Shown here: positions 47,370-56,037 of the stretch, piece by piece
How the letters are laid out: every line of letters begins with the position of its first letter
Numbering within the stretch: the first letter of the stretch is position 1
DNA from: Parvibaculum sp039680535
GTDB taxonomy: Bacteria; Pseudomonadota; Alphaproteobacteria; Parvibaculales; Parvibaculaceae
Length of the DNA: 64,000 nucleotides
NCBI RefSeq assembly: GCF_039680535.1
Contig: NZ_JBDKSS010000005.1
Coordinates: 372,001 to 436,000, forward strand
Reading direction: 5' to 3'
Notes under the pieces: generated by a model
Told to the model about the DNA's origin: nothing
What the model saw: only the letters and a program-made list of their open reading frames with translations
Databases searched by the model: none
Translations under genes and position numbers: made by a program

Positions 47370-47670
47370 CACGGCCCTGATGACGGCAGCGGCCTTGAGG
47401 GCGGCCTGCCGCCGCCTTGCTTCGTTACGATATGATGCGTTTCGACGGGTGTGCAGCCGAACGGGGTGGCACCCCCGGATTGACTCTTCAGGCCTGCGGC
47501 CCTAGTTTCCGCCCCAACTTTCGGGACATTGTTGCGCCCCGATCCGCCCGAGGCATTGAGCCCGGGTCAACATCCGCCGGCGATATTCGCTCGCGGGTGC
47601 GTTTTTGCTTTGTGTGAACGGCCCATTCATCTGAGCGGGCCATTGATCTGAACGGTATGGCGAGAGCCTC
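47370..47670. other. Intergenic region upstream of ffh
   Basis: No gene is supported. I looked for a 4.5S/SRP RNA and found none of its conserved tetraloop-helix sequence. An imperfect tandem pair of about 18 bases, GCCCATTCATCTGAGCGG (47621-47638) and GGCCATTGATCTGAACGG (47638-47655), sits just before ffh. It probably contains the ffh promoter. Confidence 0.55.
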
Positions 47671-49224
47671 ATGTTCGAAAATCTGACAGGTCGCCTCGGC
47701 GACGTCTTTACGAAACTCAGAGGGCGCGGCGCGCTCTCGGAGAAGGACGTCGACGAAGCCATGCGCGAAGTCCGCCGGGCGCTGCTCGAAGCGGATGTGG
47801 CGCTGCCTGTGGTCAAGGATTTCATCGACAAGGTGAAAGAGCGCTCGGTCGGCGTCGAGGTGCTGAAGTCGATCACGCCGGGCCAGCAGGTCATCAAGAT
47901 CGTCCATGACGAGCTGGTGGGGATGCTGGGCGGGGCGGGCGACACGTCGATCTCGCTCCATGCCGCGCCGCCTGTCGCCATCATGATGGTCGGCCTTCAG
48001 GGCTCGGGCAAAACGACCTCGACCGCCAAGATCGCCAAGCGCTTCGAGAACCGCGACAAGCGCCGCGTTCTCATGGCCTCGCTCGATACGCGCCGTCCGG
48101 CCGCGCAGGAGCAGCTGAAGATTCTCGGCGAGCAGACGGGCGTTGCCACGCTGCCGATCATCGCGGGCCAGCAGCCCGTGCAGATCGCTCGCCGCGCCAT
48201 CGAGGCCGCAAGGCTCGGCGGCTACGACATCGTCATGCTCGATACGGCGGGCCGTATCCATATCGACGAAGCGTTGATGCAGGAAGTCGCGGAAGTGCGC
48301 GACGTCGCGCAGCCGCATGAGACGCTTCTCGTTGCCGACAGCCTGACCGGTCAGGACGCTGTCAATGTCGCGCAGCAGTTCAAGGATCGCATCGGCGTCA
48401 CCGGCATCGTCCTGACGCGGACGGATGGCGACGGACGCGGCGGCGCGGCGCTTTCGATGCGTGCCGTCACCGGCGTTCCGATCAAGCTTCTCGGCACGGG
48501 CGAAAAGCTCGACGCGCTGGAAGATTTCAAGGCCGATCGCGTCGCGGGCCGCATCCTCGGCATGGGCGACGTCGTCAGCCTCGTCGAGAAGGCGGCGGAA
48601 ACGATCGACGCCGAAAAGGCGCAGAAGATCGCCGCCAAGATGAAGAAGGGTCAGTTCGACCTCGACGATCTGGCCGAGCAGCTCGCGCAGATGAAGCGCA
48701 TGGGCGGCATGAAGGGCGTTCTCGGCATGTTGCCCGGCGTCGCGAAAGCGCAGGCGCAGATGGCCAATGCGCATATGGACGACAGCGTGGTGAAGCGTCA
48801 GGCGGCCATCATCTCCTCGATGACCAAGGCCGAGCGCCGCAATCCGGCGCTCCTCAATGCGAGCCGCAAGCGCCGTGTCGCGGCGGGCTCCGGCACCGAA
48901 GTGCAGGAGATCAATCGCCTCCTCAAGCTTCATCGCCAGATGGCCGACATGATGAAGATGATGGCGCGGCAGAAGGGCGGCGGCCTTCTCGGCAAGCTCT
49001 TCGGCGGCGGCATGCCCGAACTTCCGCCTGAATTGGCAAGCAATCCCGATGCGCTGAAAGACATGCTGCCCCCAGGTGGATTGGGGGGCGGAATGCCCGG
49101 CGGTCTTCCCGGCCTCGGCGCCGGTGGTCTGCCGAAGCTTCCCGGTCTTCCGGGGCTTCCCGGGCGCGGCGGTTTCCCCGGTGGCGGCCTTCCCGGCCTG
49201 CCGGGCGGCAAAAAGAAGAAGTGA
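47671..49224 (+). CDS. ffh: Signal recognition particle protein Ffh
   Basis: The 517-residue SRP54 GTPase has the N-domain, GLQGSGKTTSTAKIA (P-loop), DTAGRIHIDEALMQE, TRTDGDGRGGAAL and a methionine-rich M-domain that binds SRP RNA and signal peptides. The last 80 or so residues are an extended Gly/Pro/Leu/Met tail with repeats of the GLPG kind, ending KKKK, longer than in E. coli. It is followed after 62 bases by rpsP. Confidence 0.98.
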   Translation: MFENLTGRLGDVFTKLRGRGALSEKDVDEAMREVRRALLEADVALPVVKDFIDKVKERSVGVEVLKSITPGQQVIKIVHDELVGMLGGAGDTSISLHAAPPVAIMMVGLQGSGKTTSTAKIAKRFENRDKRRVLMASLDTRRPAAQEQLKILGEQTGVATLPIIAGQQPVQIARRAIEAARLGGYDIVMLDTAGRIHIDEALMQEVAEVRDVAQPHETLLVADSLTGQDAVNVAQQFKDRIGVTGIVLTRTDGDGRGGAALSMRAVTGVPIKLLGTGEKLDALEDFKADRVAGRILGMGDVVSLVEKAAETIDAEKAQKIAAKMKKGQFDLDDLAEQLAQMKRMGGMKGVLGMLPGVAKAQAQMANAHMDDSVVKRQAAIISSMTKAERRNPALLNASRKRRVAAGSGTEVQEINRLLKLHRQMADMMKMMARQKGGGLLGKLFGGGMPELPPELASNPDALKDMLPPGGLGGGMPGGLPGLGAGGLPKLPGLPGLPGRGGFPGGGLPGLPGGKKKK

Positions 49225-49286
49225 GTTTCGCGCCGGGTCTGGCGCATGAGTTCAGAAGTTTCGAGTTTCACTGAAAGGCAAAAAAC

Positions 49287-49661
49287 ATGGCTCTCAAGAT
49301 CAGGCTCGCCCGTGGCGGTGCCAAGAAGCGTCCGTTCTACCGCATCGTGATCGCGGACACGCGTTCGCCCCGCGACGGCCGCTTCATCGAAAAGATCGGC
49401 ACGTTCAATCCGCTCCTGGCGAAGGACAGCAAGGATCGCATCGTGCTCGACCTCGAGCGTGCGAAGCATTGGCTCTCCGTTGGCGCGCTGCCGACCGACC
49501 GCGTCGAGCGTTTCCTCGATGCCGCCGGCCTTCTGAAGCGCGATGCGAAGGCGAACCCGGTCAAGGCGAAGCCCAAGGCGAAGGCGCAGGAGCGTCTGGC
49601 CGCTGCCGCCGCTGCTGCTGAAGAAGCAAAGGCCGCTGCCGAGGCCCCGGCCGAGGCGTAA
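49287..49661 (+). CDS. rpsP: 30S ribosomal protein S16
   Basis: The 124-residue S16 begins MALKIRLARGGAKKRPFYRIV and has the PRDGRFIEKIGTFNPL core. Residues after about 82 form an Ala/Lys/Glu-rich extension (AAAAAAAEEAKAAAEAPAEA), common in Alphaproteobacteria. GAAAGGCAAAAAAC precedes the start. It is first in the classical rpsP-rimM-trmD-rplS operon. Confidence 0.98.
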   Translation: MALKIRLARGGAKKRPFYRIVIADTRSPRDGRFIEKIGTFNPLLAKDSKDRIVLDLERAKHWLSVGALPTDRVERFLDAAGLLKRDAKANPVKAKPKAKAQERLAAAAAAAEEAKAAAEAPAEA

Positions 49662-49676
49662 GCACTCGCCGGAACC

Positions 49677-50252
49677 ATGGCTGACAGCCCGCAGAAGAGA
49701 GTCTGTCTCGGCGTCGTCGTGGGCGCGCATGGCGTGCGCGGTCTCGTCAAGGTGAAGCCCTTCACGGAAGAGCCGGAGGCGGTCGCCGCCTACGGCCCGG
49801 TCGAAACGAAGGACGGACACCGCCGCTTCAGGATCGAGGCGATGGGCAGGGCCAAGGGCGTCGTGATCTGCCGCCTCGAAGGCATTGGCGACCGCGACAA
49901 GGCGGAAGCCCTGCGCGGGACCGAGCTCTATGTCGAGCGGGCGCGCCTGCCGGAGACCGACGAGGAGGAAGGCTGGTACTACAGCGACCTCATCGGGCTT
50001 TCGGCCGAGGGTGCCGACGGGCGGGTCTACGGGCAGGTTGTGGCGGTCGAGAATTTCGGCGCGGGCGATCTCCTTGAGATCAAGCGCCCCGAAGGCGGGC
50101 CGACGGTCTATCTCCCCTTCACGGAGGAGAATGTGCCGGAGGTCGAGATCGGGGCGGGGCGGATCGTGATCGACCCGCCGCTCGGAATTTTCGATGCGGG
50201 TCTCTTCGACGGAGGCCCGGAGGCCGAAGCGGGGGAGGGCGACGATGACTGA
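49677..50252 (+). CDS. rimM: Ribosome maturation factor RimM
   Basis: The 191-residue protein has the RimM N-domain (GVVVGAHGVRGLVKVKPFTE) and the PRC barrel (GWYYSDLIGLSAEG, YLPFTEENVPEV). It acts in 30S head assembly with S19. The C-terminal acidic tail (GGPEAEAGEGDDD) is variable in the family. The stop overlaps trmD by eight bases. Confidence 0.97.
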   Translation: MADSPQKRVCLGVVVGAHGVRGLVKVKPFTEEPEAVAAYGPVETKDGHRRFRIEAMGRAKGVVICRLEGIGDRDKAEALRGTELYVERARLPETDEEEGWYYSDLIGLSAEGADGRVYGQVVAVENFGAGDLLEIKRPEGGPTVYLPFTEENVPEVEIGAGRIVIDPPLGIFDAGLFDGGPEAEAGEGDDD

Positions 50253-50985
50253 GCCCTTCTCGAAGCCGGAGCCGTGGGTAGCGACGGTCCTGACGCTCTT
50301 CCCGGAAATGTTTCCGGGGCCGCTGGGCATATCGCTGGCGGGGCGGGCGCTCGAGGCCGGAACGTGGCGGCTCGATGCGGTGGATATCCGTGGCTTTGCG
50401 ACGGACAGGCACCGCTCGGTGGACGATACGCCTTCGGGCGGTGGGCCCGGCATGGTGATGCGGGCCGATGTGGTTGCGGCGGCGATCGATGCGGTCCACG
50501 AGACCGGATCGGCCAAGCCGTTGATTTATTTGAGTCCCCGGGGCAAGCCGCTCGATCAGGCGCGGGTCCGGGAACTGGCGACGGGTCCCGGCGTGACGCT
50601 TCTTTGCGGGCGTTTCGAGGGGCTCGACGAGCGGGTGATCGAGGCCCGCGGGCTGGAAGAGGTGAGCCTTGGCGATTTCGTCCTTTCGGGCGGGGAGCCT
50701 GCGGCTTTGGCGCTTCTGGACGCGGTGGTCCGGCTTCTGCCCGGTGTGATGGGCAAGGAAGCCTCGGGCGAGGATGAGAGTTTCGAGAGCGGGTTGCTTG
50801 AATACCCGCAGTACACGCGCCCTCAGGTGTTCGAGGGGCGCGAAATCCCGGCGGTTCTGACCTCCGGGGACCATGCGAAGGTCAAGGCCTGGCGACGGGC
50901 CATGGCCGAGGCTTTGACGAAGGAGCGGCGACCCGACCTCTGGGAGAAATTTCTCGCGAGTCGGTCCAAAGACAGTCGCCAGTGA
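50245..50985 (+). CDS. trmD: tRNA (guanine-N1-)-methyltransferase
   Basis: The 246-residue SPOUT methyltransferase makes m1G37 in tRNAs. The knot region LCGRFEGLDERVIEAR, LGDFVLSGGEPAAL and the PEMFPGPLG start are conserved. ATG 50245 overlaps rimM; the frame extended to 50194 is not needed. Length is standard. Confidence 0.98.
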   Translation: MTEPFSKPEPWVATVLTLFPEMFPGPLGISLAGRALEAGTWRLDAVDIRGFATDRHRSVDDTPSGGGPGMVMRADVVAAAIDAVHETGSAKPLIYLSPRGKPLDQARVRELATGPGVTLLCGRFEGLDERVIEARGLEEVSLGDFVLSGGEPAALALLDAVVRLLPGVMGKEASGEDESFESGLLEYPQYTRPQVFEGREIPAVLTSGDHAKVKAWRRAMAEALTKERRPDLWEKFLASRSKDSRQ

Positions 50986-51087
50986 CATTGAAGTGTGATA
51001 GTGAAGCGCGCTTCCGGACGGGGTTTACCCGTAAAGAGCCCCGAAAGGGCCCGGCTCCGGCGCCTTCAATACCTGAGGTTTAAACCG

Positions 51088-51483
51088 ATGAATATCATTG
51101 AGCTGATCGAGCAGGAGCAGATGGGAAGCCTCTCCGGCGGTAAGGAGATTCCCGATTTCGCGCCCGGCGATACAGTGATCGTCAATGTGAAGGTCGTTGA
51201 AGGCGAGCGTTCGCGCGTACAGGCCTATGAAGGCGTGTGCATCGCGCGGTCGGGCGGCGGGATCAACGAGAACTTCACTGTTCGCAAGATTTCTTACGGC
51301 GAAGGCGTCGAGCGCGTATTCCCGCTCTACAGCCCGCTGGTCGACTCGATCAAGGTCGTCCGCCGAGGCCGCGTTCGCCGCGCGAAGCTCTACTACCTGC
51401 GTGGCCGTCGCGGGAAGTCGGCTCGAATTACCGAGAAGAAGCAGGACAACAAAGCCCGCTCGCAAGAGAACGGCGCCGCCTGA
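51088..51483 (+). CDS. rplS: 50S ribosomal protein L19
   Basis: The 131-residue L19 has IPDFAPGDTVIVNVKVVEG, RVQAYEGVCIARSGGGINENFTVRK and the RRAKLYYLRGRRGKSARI segment. ATG 51088 is the family start; the open frame back to 50995 covers leader sequence with a GC-rich hairpin. A strong terminator follows. Confidence 0.98.
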   Translation: MNIIELIEQEQMGSLSGGKEIPDFAPGDTVIVNVKVVEGERSRVQAYEGVCIARSGGGINENFTVRKISYGEGVERVFPLYSPLVDSIKVVRRGRVRRAKLYYLRGRRGKSARITEKKQDNKARSQENGAA

Positions 51484-51512
51484 TTTCGTCGGTAGACGAT
51501 TGGACGAGACGC

Positions 51513-51557
51513 AAAAAGCGGGCTGGGGCCTCGGGCCCCACGCCCGCTTTTCGTTTT
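51513..51557 (+). terminator. Rho-independent terminator of the rpsP operon
   Basis: AAAAAGCGGGC and GCCCGCTTTT flank an inner stem TGGGGCC/GGGCCCCA, giving a long double stem followed by TCGTTTTT. It separates rplS from leuC. Confidence 0.95.
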
Positions 51558-51636
51558 TGGCTGCCTCTCTTATCTGATTTGACGTTGAACGGTGCGCGCG
51601 ACCGCAATCCGAAGCGCCCGTAAAAGGAGAAAGAAA

Positions 51637-53043
51637 ATGGCTGCACCCCGCACCATGTACGACAAAATCTGGGATGCCCATCTCGTCGACATGCAGGAGG
51701 ACGGCACCGGCCTCCTCTATATCGACCGCCATCTCGTGCATGAGGTGACGAGCCCGCAGGCCTTCGAGGGTCTGCGCATGTCGGGCCGCAAGGTTCACGC
51801 GCCGGCCAAAACCCTTGCCGTCGCCGACCACAACGTGCCGACGACCGACCGTTCGAAAGGCATCGCCGACGAGGAGAGCCGCATCCAGGTGCAGACGCTC
51901 GACGACAATGCGAAAGCCTTCGGCGTCCAGTATCTCGAGATGAGCGACAAGCGTCAGGGCATCGTCCACATCGTCGGACCGGAGCAGGGCTTCACGCTGC
52001 CGGGCACGACGATCGTCTGCGGCGACAGCCACACCTCGACGCATGGCGCTTTCGGCGCGCTGGCGCATGGCATCGGCACGTCTGAAGTCGAGCACGTGCT
52101 CGCGACCCAGACGCTGATCCAGGCCAAGGCCAAGAACATGCGCATCAATGTCATCGGCAAGGCGCCGGCGGGCTTCACCGCGAAGGACATCGCGCTTGCC
52201 ATCATCGGCCATATCGGCACGGCGGGCGGCACGGGCTATGTCGTCGAATATGCGGGCGAGGCGATCCGCGACCTTTCCATGGAAGGCCGCATGACCGTCT
52301 GCAACCTGACGATCGAAGCTGGCGCGCGCGCCGGCATGATCGCGCCGGACGAAAAGACCTTCGAATATTTCAAGGGTCGCCCCATGGCCCCGAAGGGCGA
52401 GAACTGGGAGAAGGCGGTCGCCTACTGGAAGACGCTGCCGTCGGACGAAGGCGCGCATTTCGACAAGGAAGTGAATCTCGACATCGCGAATCTGCCGCCG
52501 ATGATCACTTGGGGCACGAGCCCGGAAAACGTCATCCGCATCACGGATCGCATCCCCGATCCGGCCAACGCGGCTGACGAGGGCAAGCGCCACGCGATGG
52601 AACGCGCGCTCGAATATATGGGCCTCAAGGCCGGCACGCCGATCACCGAAGTGAAGATCGACCGCGTCTTCATCGGCTCCTGCACCAATGGCCGCATCGA
52701 GGACCTGCGTGCGGCGGCCGCCATCGCCAAGGGTCGCCATGTCGCGCCGACGGTCAACGCCATGGTCGTTCCGGGCTCCGGCCTTGTGAAGGAACAGGCG
52801 GAGGCCGAAGGCCTCGACAAGATCTTCATCGAGGCGGGCTTCGAGTGGCGCGAACCGGGCTGCTCGATGTGCCTGGCGATGAATGCCGACAAGCTCAGCC
52901 CCGGCGAGCGTTGCGCCTCGACGTCCAACCGCAATTTCGAAGGCCGTCAGGGCCGCGGTGGACGCACGCATCTCGTCTCCCCCGCCATGGCGGCGGCGGC
53001 GGCGATCGCGGGGCACTTCGTCGATGTGAGGACGTTCGATTAA
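51637..53043 (+). CDS. leuC: 3-isopropylmalate dehydratase large subunit
   Basis: The 468-residue subunit with LeuD isomerises isopropylmalate in leucine biosynthesis. The 4Fe-4S cysteines are in FIGSCTNGRIEDLR and EPGCSMCLAMN; GDSHTSTHGAFGALAHGIG is the substrate-site motif. AAAAGGAGAAAGAAA precedes ATG 51637. It belongs to the aconitase superfamily, like acnA in this window, but has no tail. Confidence 0.98.
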   Translation: MAAPRTMYDKIWDAHLVDMQEDGTGLLYIDRHLVHEVTSPQAFEGLRMSGRKVHAPAKTLAVADHNVPTTDRSKGIADEESRIQVQTLDDNAKAFGVQYLEMSDKRQGIVHIVGPEQGFTLPGTTIVCGDSHTSTHGAFGALAHGIGTSEVEHVLATQTLIQAKAKNMRINVIGKAPAGFTAKDIALAIIGHIGTAGGTGYVVEYAGEAIRDLSMEGRMTVCNLTIEAGARAGMIAPDEKTFEYFKGRPMAPKGENWEKAVAYWKTLPSDEGAHFDKEVNLDIANLPPMITWGTSPENVIRITDRIPDPANAADEGKRHAMERALEYMGLKAGTPITEVKIDRVFIGSCTNGRIEDLRAAAAIAKGRHVAPTVNAMVVPGSGLVKEQAEAEGLDKIFIEAGFEWREPGCSMCLAMNADKLSPGERCASTSNRNFEGRQGRGGRTHLVSPAMAAAAAIAGHFVDVRTFD

Positions 53044-53052
53044 TTTTTGACC

Positions 53053-53138
53053 GTCATGCCCGGGCTTGACCCGGGCATCCAGGCGGCCGGCATGGAGCAT
53101 GCGGCTCTGGATTGCCGGGTCGAGCCCGGCAATGACGA
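53053..53138. repeat. Composite palindromic repeat, copy 1 (between leuC and leuD)
   Basis: The left arm GTCATGCCCGGGCTTGACC and the right arm, which ends CCCGGCAATGAC, are inverted copies of each other. Each arm is itself near-palindromic (CCCGGG-CTTGA-CCCGGG). Such elements are common in Alphaproteobacteria, and their translations give spurious peptides starting MPGLDPGIQ. They act as mRNA stem-loops; mobility is suggested but not shown here. Confidence 0.9.
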
Positions 53139-53151
53139 GAAAGGAAGAACA

Positions 53152-53757
53152 ATGGATAAGTTCAACAAGCTGACCGGCGTTGCGGCGCCCATGCCGCTGA
53201 TCAATATCGACACCGATATGATCATCCCGAAGCAGTTCCTGAAGACGATCAAGCGCACCGGTCTCGGCAAGAACCTCTTCGACGAGATGCGTTTTGACGA
53301 AAAGGGCAACGAGAAGCCGGACTTCGTGCTGAACAAGCCGGCCTATCGCCACGCGCAAATCCTCGTCACGGGCGAGAATTTCGGCTGCGGTTCGTCGCGC
53401 GAGCACGCGCCTTGGGCACTCGCCGATTTCGGCATCCGCTGCGTGATCGCGCCGAGCTTCGCCGACATTTTCTACAACAACTGCTTCCAGAACGGCATTC
53501 TGCCGATCGTTCTGCCGCAGGCCGATGTCGACAAGCTGATGGATGACGCTGAGCGCGGCTCGAACGCGGTCGTCACCGTCGATCTCGAAGCGCAGGAAAT
53601 CCACGGCCCCGACGGCGGCGTGATCAAGTTCGACATCGATCCCTTCCGCAAGCATTGCATGCTCGAAGGTCTCGATGGCGTAGGACTCACGCTGAAGAAG
53701 GTCGACACCATCGCGAGTTATGAGAAGCGCCACGCTGCCGAGCAGCCCTGGTTGTAA
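53152..53757 (+). CDS. leuD: 3-isopropylmalate dehydratase small subunit
   Basis: The 201-residue small subunit begins MDKFNKLTGVAAPMPLINID and has DMIIPKQFLKTI and GENFGCGSSREHAPWAL, the swivelling domain signature. The frame is open upstream only because it reads through the palindromic repeat; ATG 53152 has AAAGGAAGAACA before it. It is flanked by two repeat copies. Confidence 0.97.
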   Translation: MDKFNKLTGVAAPMPLINIDTDMIIPKQFLKTIKRTGLGKNLFDEMRFDEKGNEKPDFVLNKPAYRHAQILVTGENFGCGSSREHAPWALADFGIRCVIAPSFADIFYNNCFQNGILPIVLPQADVDKLMDDAERGSNAVVTVDLEAQEIHGPDGGVIKFDIDPFRKHCMLEGLDGVGLTLKKVDTIASYEKRHAAEQPWL

Positions 53758-53765
53758 CCCTTTTT

Positions 53766-53843
53766 GTCATGCCCGGGCTTGACCCGGGCATCCAGCGCGG
53801 CGCAAGTGGCTCTGGATTGCCGGGTCAAGCCCGGCAATGACGA
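53766..53843. repeat. Composite palindromic repeat, copy 2 (between leuD and leuB)
   Basis: This is a second copy of the element at 53053, in the same orientation and about 78 bases long, with identical outer arms (GTCATGCCCGGGCTTGACC and CCCGGCAATGAC). The central spacer differs, showing independent insertion or divergence. It leaves leuB with a short leader of 16 bases after the repeat. Confidence 0.9.
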
Positions 53844-53859
53844 TGAGAAAGAAAGCGAA

Positions 53860-54966
53860 ATGACGAAGAAGATTCTGATCGTGGCCGGCGACGGCATCGG
53901 CCCGGAAGTGATGGGCGAAGTCGAGCGCGTGCTTGGCTGGTACAAGCAGAAGCGCGGCTTCGACGTTGCCGTCGAGCGTGAGCTGGTTGGCGGCTGCTGC
54001 TACGACAAGCACGGCGTCGCTGTGACAGATGCGACCATCGAGAAGGCGAAGGCGGCGGATGCCGTTTTCCTCGGCGCGGTGGGCGGACCCAAGTGGGACA
54101 ACGTGCCTTATGAAGGCCGTCCCGAGGCGGGCCTTCTGCGTCTGCGCAAGGATCTCGAACTCTTCGCCAATCTGCGCCCCGCGCTCTGCTTCGCGGCGCT
54201 TGCCGACGCGTCGTCGCTGAAGCGCGAGATCGTCGAAGGCCTCGACATCATGATCGTGCGCGAGCTGACCGGCGGCGTCTATTTCGGCGAGCCGAAAGAG
54301 ATCACCGATCTCGGCAATGGCGAGCGTCGTGGCGTCGACACGCAGGTCTATACGACGCATGAAATCCGCCGCATCGCGGAAGTGGCCTTCGATCTCGCCC
54401 GCAAGCGCGGCAACCGCGTCATGTCGGTCGAGAAGCGCAACGTCATGAAGACGGGCGTGCTCTGGTACGAGGAGGTCTCGAAGCTCCACAAGGAGAAGTT
54501 CGCGGACGTGAAGCTCGACCACATGCTGGCCGACAATTGCGCCATGCAGCTCGTGCGCAATCCGAAGCAGTTCGACGTCATCGTCACCGACAATCTTTTC
54601 GGCGACGTGCTGTCCGACATCGCCTCGATGCTGACCGGCTCGCTCGGCATGCTGCCCTCGGCCTCGCTCGGCGCGAAGGATGCGAACGGCAAGGCCAACG
54701 CCATGTATGAGCCCGTGCACGGCTCGGCGCCCGACATCGCGGGCACGGGTGCAGCCAATCCGATCGCCTCGATCCTCTCGCTCGCGATGGCGCTGCGCTA
54801 CACCTTCGATCGCGGCGCCTGCGCCGACCTGCTCGAAAAGGCGGTCGACGCGGTACTTGCCAACGGTCTTCGCACCGGCGACATCATGCAGCCGGGCATG
54901 ACCAAGATTGGAACGGTCGCCATGGGCGATGCGATCCTCAAGGAACTCGACCGGCTGAACGCGTAA
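53860..54966 (+). CDS. leuB: 3-isopropylmalate dehydrogenase
   Basis: The 368-residue enzyme oxidatively decarboxylates 3-isopropylmalate with NAD. ILIVAGDGIGPEVMGEVERVL starts it, RELTGGVYFGEPKEI and VTDNLFGDVLSDIASMLTGSLG are the substrate and metal-binding signatures. ATG 53860 follows GAAAGCGAA; the upstream frame from 53764 reads the repeat and is not real. Confidence 0.98.
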   Translation: MTKKILIVAGDGIGPEVMGEVERVLGWYKQKRGFDVAVERELVGGCCYDKHGVAVTDATIEKAKAADAVFLGAVGGPKWDNVPYEGRPEAGLLRLRKDLELFANLRPALCFAALADASSLKREIVEGLDIMIVRELTGGVYFGEPKEITDLGNGERRGVDTQVYTTHEIRRIAEVAFDLARKRGNRVMSVEKRNVMKTGVLWYEEVSKLHKEKFADVKLDHMLADNCAMQLVRNPKQFDVIVTDNLFGDVLSDIASMLTGSLGMLPSASLGAKDANGKANAMYEPVHGSAPDIAGTGAANPIASILSLAMALRYTFDRGACADLLEKAVDAVLANGLRTGDIMQPGMTKIGTVAMGDAILKELDRLNA

Positions 54967-54987
54967 AGAGCCGTCAGGAGAAAGACC

Positions 54988-56010
54988 ATGGGTTACAAAG
55001 TTGCCGTCGTCGGCGCCACGGGCAATGTGGGCCGCGAGATGCTGAACATCCTCGCCGAACGGGAATTCCCGGCGGATGAGGTGGTCGCGCTTGCCTCGCG
55101 TCGCAGCCAGGGGACGGAAGTTTCCTATGGCGACAGAATTCTGAAGGTGAAGGCGCTCGAGAATTACGATTTCGCGGGCACCGACATCTGCCTCATGTCG
55201 GCGGGCTCGACGGTTGCCGCCGAATGGGCGCCGCGTATCGGCGCCGCCGGCTGCGTCATGATCGACAATTCGTCGAAGTTCCGCATGGACCCCGACGTGC
55301 CGCTCATCGTGCCGGAAGTGAATGCCGACGCGATTGCCGGCTATACGAAGAAGATGATCATCGCCAACCCCAACTGCTCCACGGCGCAGATGGTCGTGGC
55401 GCTGAAGCCGCTGCACGATGTCGCGAAGATCAAGCGCGTCGTCGTCTCGACCTATCAGTCGACGAGCGGCGCGGGCAAGGACGGCATGGACGAGCTCTTC
55501 GAGCAGACCCGTGCGATCTATGTCAACGACCCGGTCGAGAAGCACAAGTTCACCAAGCAGATCGCCTTCAATGTCATCCCCCATATCGATGTCTTCATGG
55601 AGGATGGCTATACGAAGGAAGAGTGGAAGATGGTGGTCGAGACGAAGAAGATTCTCGATCCGAAGATCAAGCTCACCGCGACCTGCGTGCGTGTGCCGGT
55701 CTTCGTCGGCCATTCGGAAGCGATCAACATCGAGTTCGAAAATCCGATCTCCGATGAAGAGGCGCGTGAAATCCTGCGCGAGGCGCCGGGCTGCCTTGTC
55801 GTCGACAAGCGCGAGGATGGCGGCTATGTGACGCCGCTCGAATGCGTCGGCGACTACGCGACCTATATCAGCCGCATCCGCACGGACCCCACCGTTGATA
55901 ACGGTCTCGCGATCTGGGTGGTCTCGGACAATCTGCGCAAGGGCGCGGCGCTCAACGCCGTGCAGATCGCGGAAATCCTCGGCTCGCGTTTCCTGAAGAA
56001 GGCGGCCTGA
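54988..56010 (+). CDS. asd: Aspartate-semialdehyde dehydrogenase
   Basis: The 340-residue enzyme makes aspartate semialdehyde for lysine, threonine, methionine and diaminopimelate. The nucleotide loop is GATGNVGREML, and the catalytic Cys130 lies in NPNCSTAQM. The C-terminal half carries the HSEAINIEFE substrate-side segment. GTCAGGAGAAAGACC precedes the start. It is close behind leuB and shares its direction. Confidence 0.98.
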   Translation: MGYKVAVVGATGNVGREMLNILAEREFPADEVVALASRRSQGTEVSYGDRILKVKALENYDFAGTDICLMSAGSTVAAEWAPRIGAAGCVMIDNSSKFRMDPDVPLIVPEVNADAIAGYTKKMIIANPNCSTAQMVVALKPLHDVAKIKRVVVSTYQSTSGAGKDGMDELFEQTRAIYVNDPVEKHKFTKQIAFNVIPHIDVFMEDGYTKEEWKMVVETKKILDPKIKLTATCVRVPVFVGHSEAINIEFENPISDEEAREILREAPGCLVVDKREDGGYVTPLECVGDYATYISRIRTDPTVDNGLAIWVVSDNLRKGAALNAVQIAEILGSRFLKKAA

Positions 56011-56037
56011 TCCGGTTCCGGAGGCCGTTTGCCGAAC

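Noticed and set aside
47370..47670. Possible 4.5S/SRP RNA gene upstream of ffh
   Set aside because: I searched by eye for the conserved SRP RNA helix-8 tetraloop sequence on both strands and did not see it.
53047..53151. Extended leuD start beginning MTVMPGLDPGIQ
   Set aside because: The extension is the translation of the palindromic repeat and is not shared with LeuD proteins; ATG 53152 has a proper ribosome site.
53764..53859. Extended leuB start through the second repeat
   Set aside because: It is the same repeat translation (ALDCRVKPGND type); the family start is ATG 53860.
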